This document shows positions 60,442 to 64,000 of a stretch of 64,000 nucleotides of DNA, one piece after another. Within the stretch, counting starts at the first letter, position 1. Every line of letters starts with the position of its first letter. Origin of the DNA: Ipomoea triloba (Eukaryota; Streptophyta; Magnoliopsida; Solanales; Convolvulaceae). The notes beneath the pieces were generated by a model. That model saw only the letters and a list, made by a program, of their open reading frames with translations. It was not told where the DNA came from and did not search any database. Position numbers and translations under genes: made by a program. The stretch covers positions 13,604,000 through 13,667,999 of the forward strand of contig NC_044923.1 of the NCBI RefSeq assembly GCF_003576645.1. The letters are read 5' to 3'.

Positions 60442-63400
60442 ATGGCGTCTGAATCATCATCATCATCTTCCGACGCATACCAGAGGGAGCTGGAACACAT
60501 ACGCTCTCAGATAAAACAAGTCAAGGCGGGGAGTATCCTTGACAGAGATGGTTTCGTTGCTCACTCGACGAATCCAACGATGGCGGAGAAAGTCCTGAAG
60601 AAGTTCGAAAAAGCAGGACTTATGAAATACATGACACACGACTACCAAACCATTCATGAACTCGACTTCACTGAATGGTTCGCGAATGCCAAGGTCACGA
60701 AGGGCAAAATAGAGAGTTGGTTCAATGAGATCCATATCACGACCTCTGTTGGTGACCTCAGAGCGGCATTCGACTTCGCGACGTCGGAGGAAGCAGTCCA
60801 GCACCTCTCGGATTACGACTTGGACAAACAAGCTTTTTGGGATAAAATCCGACTGGAGACTGCACCGCCCAGAGCATCCTCTGCCCTCCGCAAGTTCCAC
60901 CTAAAGGAGAGGTTTGCTCTTGCTGCCGACCTTATCATGAAATTCGTGCTCGGCAAGGTGTCTGGAACTGATGAAATTAATCTGGACATCCTCAAAATCC
61001 TCCACGCCATCTGGAACAACAACAAAATGGACTGGGCACATATCATCTTCAATTTCCTTCAACAGCAAGTGCAGAGCTCAGTCTCCAACACCAACCTGAC
61101 GATCAGTAAAAAGGTTGGTTTCGGTTTTGTTGTTCAATACCTTTTAAGTCTGAAGGGCTTAGAACTGAGGGAAGGGCGAGAGGTTCATCGGAATACCTAT
61201 ATGGGTAGGACGAAATCTCAAGCTCCAAAGGCTAAAGGTGTTAAGGTTACACCTTCTCCCTCAAAGCCTAAAGGAAGGGGCAAAAGAAAAGCCCCAGCCA
61301 AGGAGAAGGACTCTGATGGTGAGCCTCTGAATACCCTGATCAAGAGGGTTGCCTTGCCAAAGAGGGCTAAAAAGGCCAAAACTATCACTCAAATTCGAGA
61401 GGTAACACCTTCAGCAATCCAAGTACCATTCGAAGACAGGGCACAAGCCCAGGGGGAACCTCAGGCTACACTGGCCACTGAGGTTGAGAGAATGCCCCCT
61501 ACCAGGTCCCTGTCAGGAGCCTTCTGTGTTGATCTACATGCTGATGATGGTGCTGGCTTTGCTGATGAATCCTTGGTTATACCTCGAGAGGAAGCTCGAG
61601 AGATTGAAGGTACTGGGATCAGTGATCCAGTACACACAGATGTTGAGGAACCATGAGAGGTGGTTCGAGAGATAACAGTGGAAGCTGCATCGGCAACAGA
61701 AATCCTGTCTGCTAACTCTGATGAGCTGAATGCTGAAATCACTTCTCAGTTGGATCAAAGTACTGAAAATATGTCTAGCTTGGATGACTTCTCCAGAGTG
61801 CTTCGATGGATCAACTGGAGAACAGGTCCGATTGATCAACTGGTTTCGAGAGCAGCAGATATGGTGGCTGAGGAGGACTTTGCTTTAAATTGGTTAAACC
61901 TCACTGCAATCCCAGCCAATGAACTTCTGAATCTTGCCCATGAGATGCACGTGACCAGGAGAAATCTTGGTCGATCTGACAAAGGAAAGGGCATAGCTGT
62001 TGATGCGCAAGAAGCTGAAGCCGAGCCTGTAGTGGATCCTGAATTAGAAGCTCAATTTCAAGAAGATATCAGGCTCGCCACTGCATTATCCTTGGGACAT
62101 CAAGTAGAGGATACGAGAGGTCCAGGAGAGACCTCTGGGATTGCTCGAGATGATTCTGAGAACCCAATACCAACAGCCGCAATCCCCTTGTCCCAAGTAA
62201 ATTTCTCTGCTCTGGACGAACAGGTAGCAGCTTCGAGAGGTGAATCCGAGACCTCTGAAGCACTTGAGGTGGCCCCTAACACTGTTCTTCTTTTGCCACC
62301 ACCTGAGTCCACACCCTCGAATGACACCGATGAAGCACAAATAGTTCGAGAGGGTGATATTCCGTTGCTCCAACTCCCAGGCTTTCCCATCGCTATGGAA
62401 CTGCCTTCAACATTCCTACTACCAGATGACACAGCATCAACCTTTGCAGCTAGGATGGTCGAAAGAGAAAGGTGGAGTGCACCAGCTGCTCCTGAAACAA
62501 TAGTAATTCCTGACTCACCTAAGCAAGCTGAGGTGCGATCTGATGAGCAACGAGAGCAGAATGTCCCAAGTCCTGCTGGTTCGAGAGGTACTGAGGAGGA
62601 CGATGCGACCATCGAAGGTGGAAACAGGGAAGCACCTGTCGACACTTTGTCTCCAACCCCACCAGCAGATGATCAAGTTCCCAGCACTGGTTCGAGAGGT
62701 GACGCTGAGGGGGAACCTTCATTGGATGGAAACCGGGAAGCGTCCAATACCGAAGATCCCTCCCTGGCTGATCCAATCCCAACAGTTGCTGGAGCTAAGG
62801 CTCCAGGTTCGAAAGGTGAAGAGCAAGAAGTGATCCATCCCTCAGGTGGAAACCGGGAAGCACCTGATATGGAGCTACCTTCGAGCTCTGATCCCTATGT
62901 CCCTGCTGGCCCTCAGAAACTCAATCGAGAGGTGGACTCGCAAATACAAGTCATGGGTGGAAATCTGGAAGCACCCAAGTCCCCTCCGACTAAAGGTACT
63001 TCTTCTCCTTCAACTTCTGATTATGATCAAAAGGCCGAACAAGCTTTCATTGGCGAGGTGCGTCAATTCATGGCCGATCACTCTCAAAAGATGGCTCAGA
63101 TCGAGCGCATACTGACCATTGTTCGCAACGCTGCAATGTCTGCGGCTGGCACAAGTGAATCTCAAGCCAGCCATGACGAACTTCTCGAACAGGCAGTATG
63201 GGCTGAGGATGCAGCACGGAAAGCTGCAGATGAAGCTGCTGTAGCTCGAGCAGAAGCTGAAGGTGCGAGAGCTGAATTAGCTGAGCTACGAGCAGAGCTT
63301 CGAGCCTTCCAATATTCCAGTGAACTTCGACAGGACGTGATGAAAGCACTACTCGATGATCTGTCGAACCAAGTGCCTGCCCAACTTCAAGCCCTCTTCG

Positions 63401-63975
63401 AAGGCATGTCCACCCTCCTTTCCCGAGCCGATGATGCCACCAAGGGGGAAAATAATACTCAGGGAAGGACATCAACAACTAGCAAGAAAAGGGCAGCAAG
63501 TGAACCAGCTGGACCTCTTCCAAAAGTTCCAAAGTCATTGAGCAAACAACTGGAGGAAGCAAAAAGAGCAGAAATCTTAAGGGTCCAGCATACACTGGAA
63601 ATGGAAAGAAGGAGACAAGAAGACAGAGAAAGGAGAAGAAAAAGACAAGAACAACAAACGGCCAAAGAGAAGAGAGATGAGCAATTTATGAAAAACTTTA
63701 AGTCAGGGTTCAAAGATGACTCAACTGAGTACCTCAATGGAATCATAGTAAGTCTTCTTGCCAAAACTGACTTATCTCTTCATAGCGGCCTTAACCCTCT
63801 GGAATGCATCGAATGGTGGAGAGATGGGGTGATTGAAGGCAGCTTCATAGGTGAAGCTTTTATCAATTACCTTCACCTGGACGTATCAGATAAATATCTA
63901 GAGCAGGTGAACTCCAAGGACCCCATCAAGACACGAGCAGCCATAAACGAGAAGAGGAAAGCAGACAAGCAGTAA
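60442..63975 (+). pseudogene. Large extra ORF in envelope position, one in-frame TGA
   Basis: From ATG 60442 (MASES followed by a Ser run) the frame runs to 63975 with one TGA at 61654-61656 and no shift: 404 codons before and 773 after. The first ~240 residues form a globular, helix-rich domain (LDFTEWFANAKVTKGKIESW, LKILHAIWNNNKMDWAHII) that resembles the domain named putative plant transposon protein and asterid retroelement proteins; the assignment is from memory and moderate. Two basic Lys/Arg clusters (about 275-320) could be nuclear signals. The second half has ~38-residue repeats (62578-62990), an Ala/Glu-rich coiled coil (63030-63430) and a charged Arg/Glu helix (63590-63690). No signal peptide or membrane helix is evident, so an envelope role is unsupported. 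The TGA could be CGA mutated by C-to-T. Confidence 0.7.
62578..62990. repeat. Degenerate ~113 bp coding repeat
   Basis: Units start with GGTTCGAGAGGT or a variant at 62579, 62692, 62805 and about 62922 (offsets 113, 113, 117). Each encodes a Gly-Ser-Arg/Lys-Gly start and a Gly-Gly-Asn-Arg-Glu-Ala-Pro-like middle. Divergence is high outside these two blocks. Confidence 0.8.
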
Positions 63976-64000
63976 GCTCTCGATGTCTACATGCATTCGA
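63976..64000. other. Right window edge
   Basis: 25 bp after the extra ORF, containing CTCGATGTCTAC. The 3' LTR of the Sirevirus-type element, if present, lies outside. Confidence 0.5.

Overview
The window is nuclear plant DNA. Evidence: a plant-type actin gene with introns at codons 20, about 152 and 356, a second gene with a leader intron, and a dense AT-rich layer of plant LTR retrotransposons, a Helitron, MITEs, SINE-like elements and a Mutator-like transposase relic. Protein features of the large ORF at the right end resemble proteins common in asterid retroelements, so an asterid eudicot is my best guess; this is inference. Only two host genes are visible; almost all the rest is mobile DNA.

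Layout. 1-4.8 kb: copia reverse-transcriptase fragment and duplicated LTR-like sequence with a 23-24 bp minisatellite. 4776-12720 (minus): a structurally complete Athila-like Ty3/gypsy element (1295/1296 bp LTRs, ATACC target duplication, tRNA-Asp primer site, polypurine tract) that carries gag and protease but no reverse transcriptase or integrase. 14013-15534: non-autonomous Helitron. 16.0-18.6 kb (minus): truncated copia element. 18.7-20.0 kb: foldback elements, one containing a nested 301 bp MITE. 20.0-22.2 kb: a CDI-like nucleotide-diphospho-sugar transferase gene. 22.9-25.2 kb: Helitron terminus, AT repeats and a poly(A)-terminated retroposon. 25.6-29.1 kb: actin gene. The promoter, noncoding exon 1 and leader intron of the actin gene and of the transferase gene are paralogous copies. 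29-33.6 kb: SINE, second retroposon copy, poly(A) tract with a gap. 33.7-53 kb: a Mutator-like transposase gene (plus strand) broken by a degenerate copia element on its 5' side, a 775 bp solo LTR (TSD GGCAG) and an 11.9 kb copia element (TSD GTTGT), which itself contains a deleted Tekay-type gypsy element with an assembly gap. 53.1-64 kb (plus): a Sirevirus-type copia element with gag, an intact pol, a 1.65 kb spacer with TATA/G-box signals and purine tracts, then a 1177-codon extra (envelope-position) ORF reaching almost to the window end.

How parts relate. The repeats record an insertion order: Mutator-like gene first, then solo LTR and copia elements, then gypsy in copia, then deletion. 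Many nonsense changes in the retroelements can be read as C-to-T changes at Gln or Arg codons, as expected for methylated plant repeats. Two short words, TTCGAGAGGT and CGAGACATC, recur in the copia element at 35-43 kb and in the unrelated Sirevirus at 53-64 kb, an unexplained shared signal. The two host genes are linked by their duplicated leader, suggesting promoter sharing by segmental duplication.
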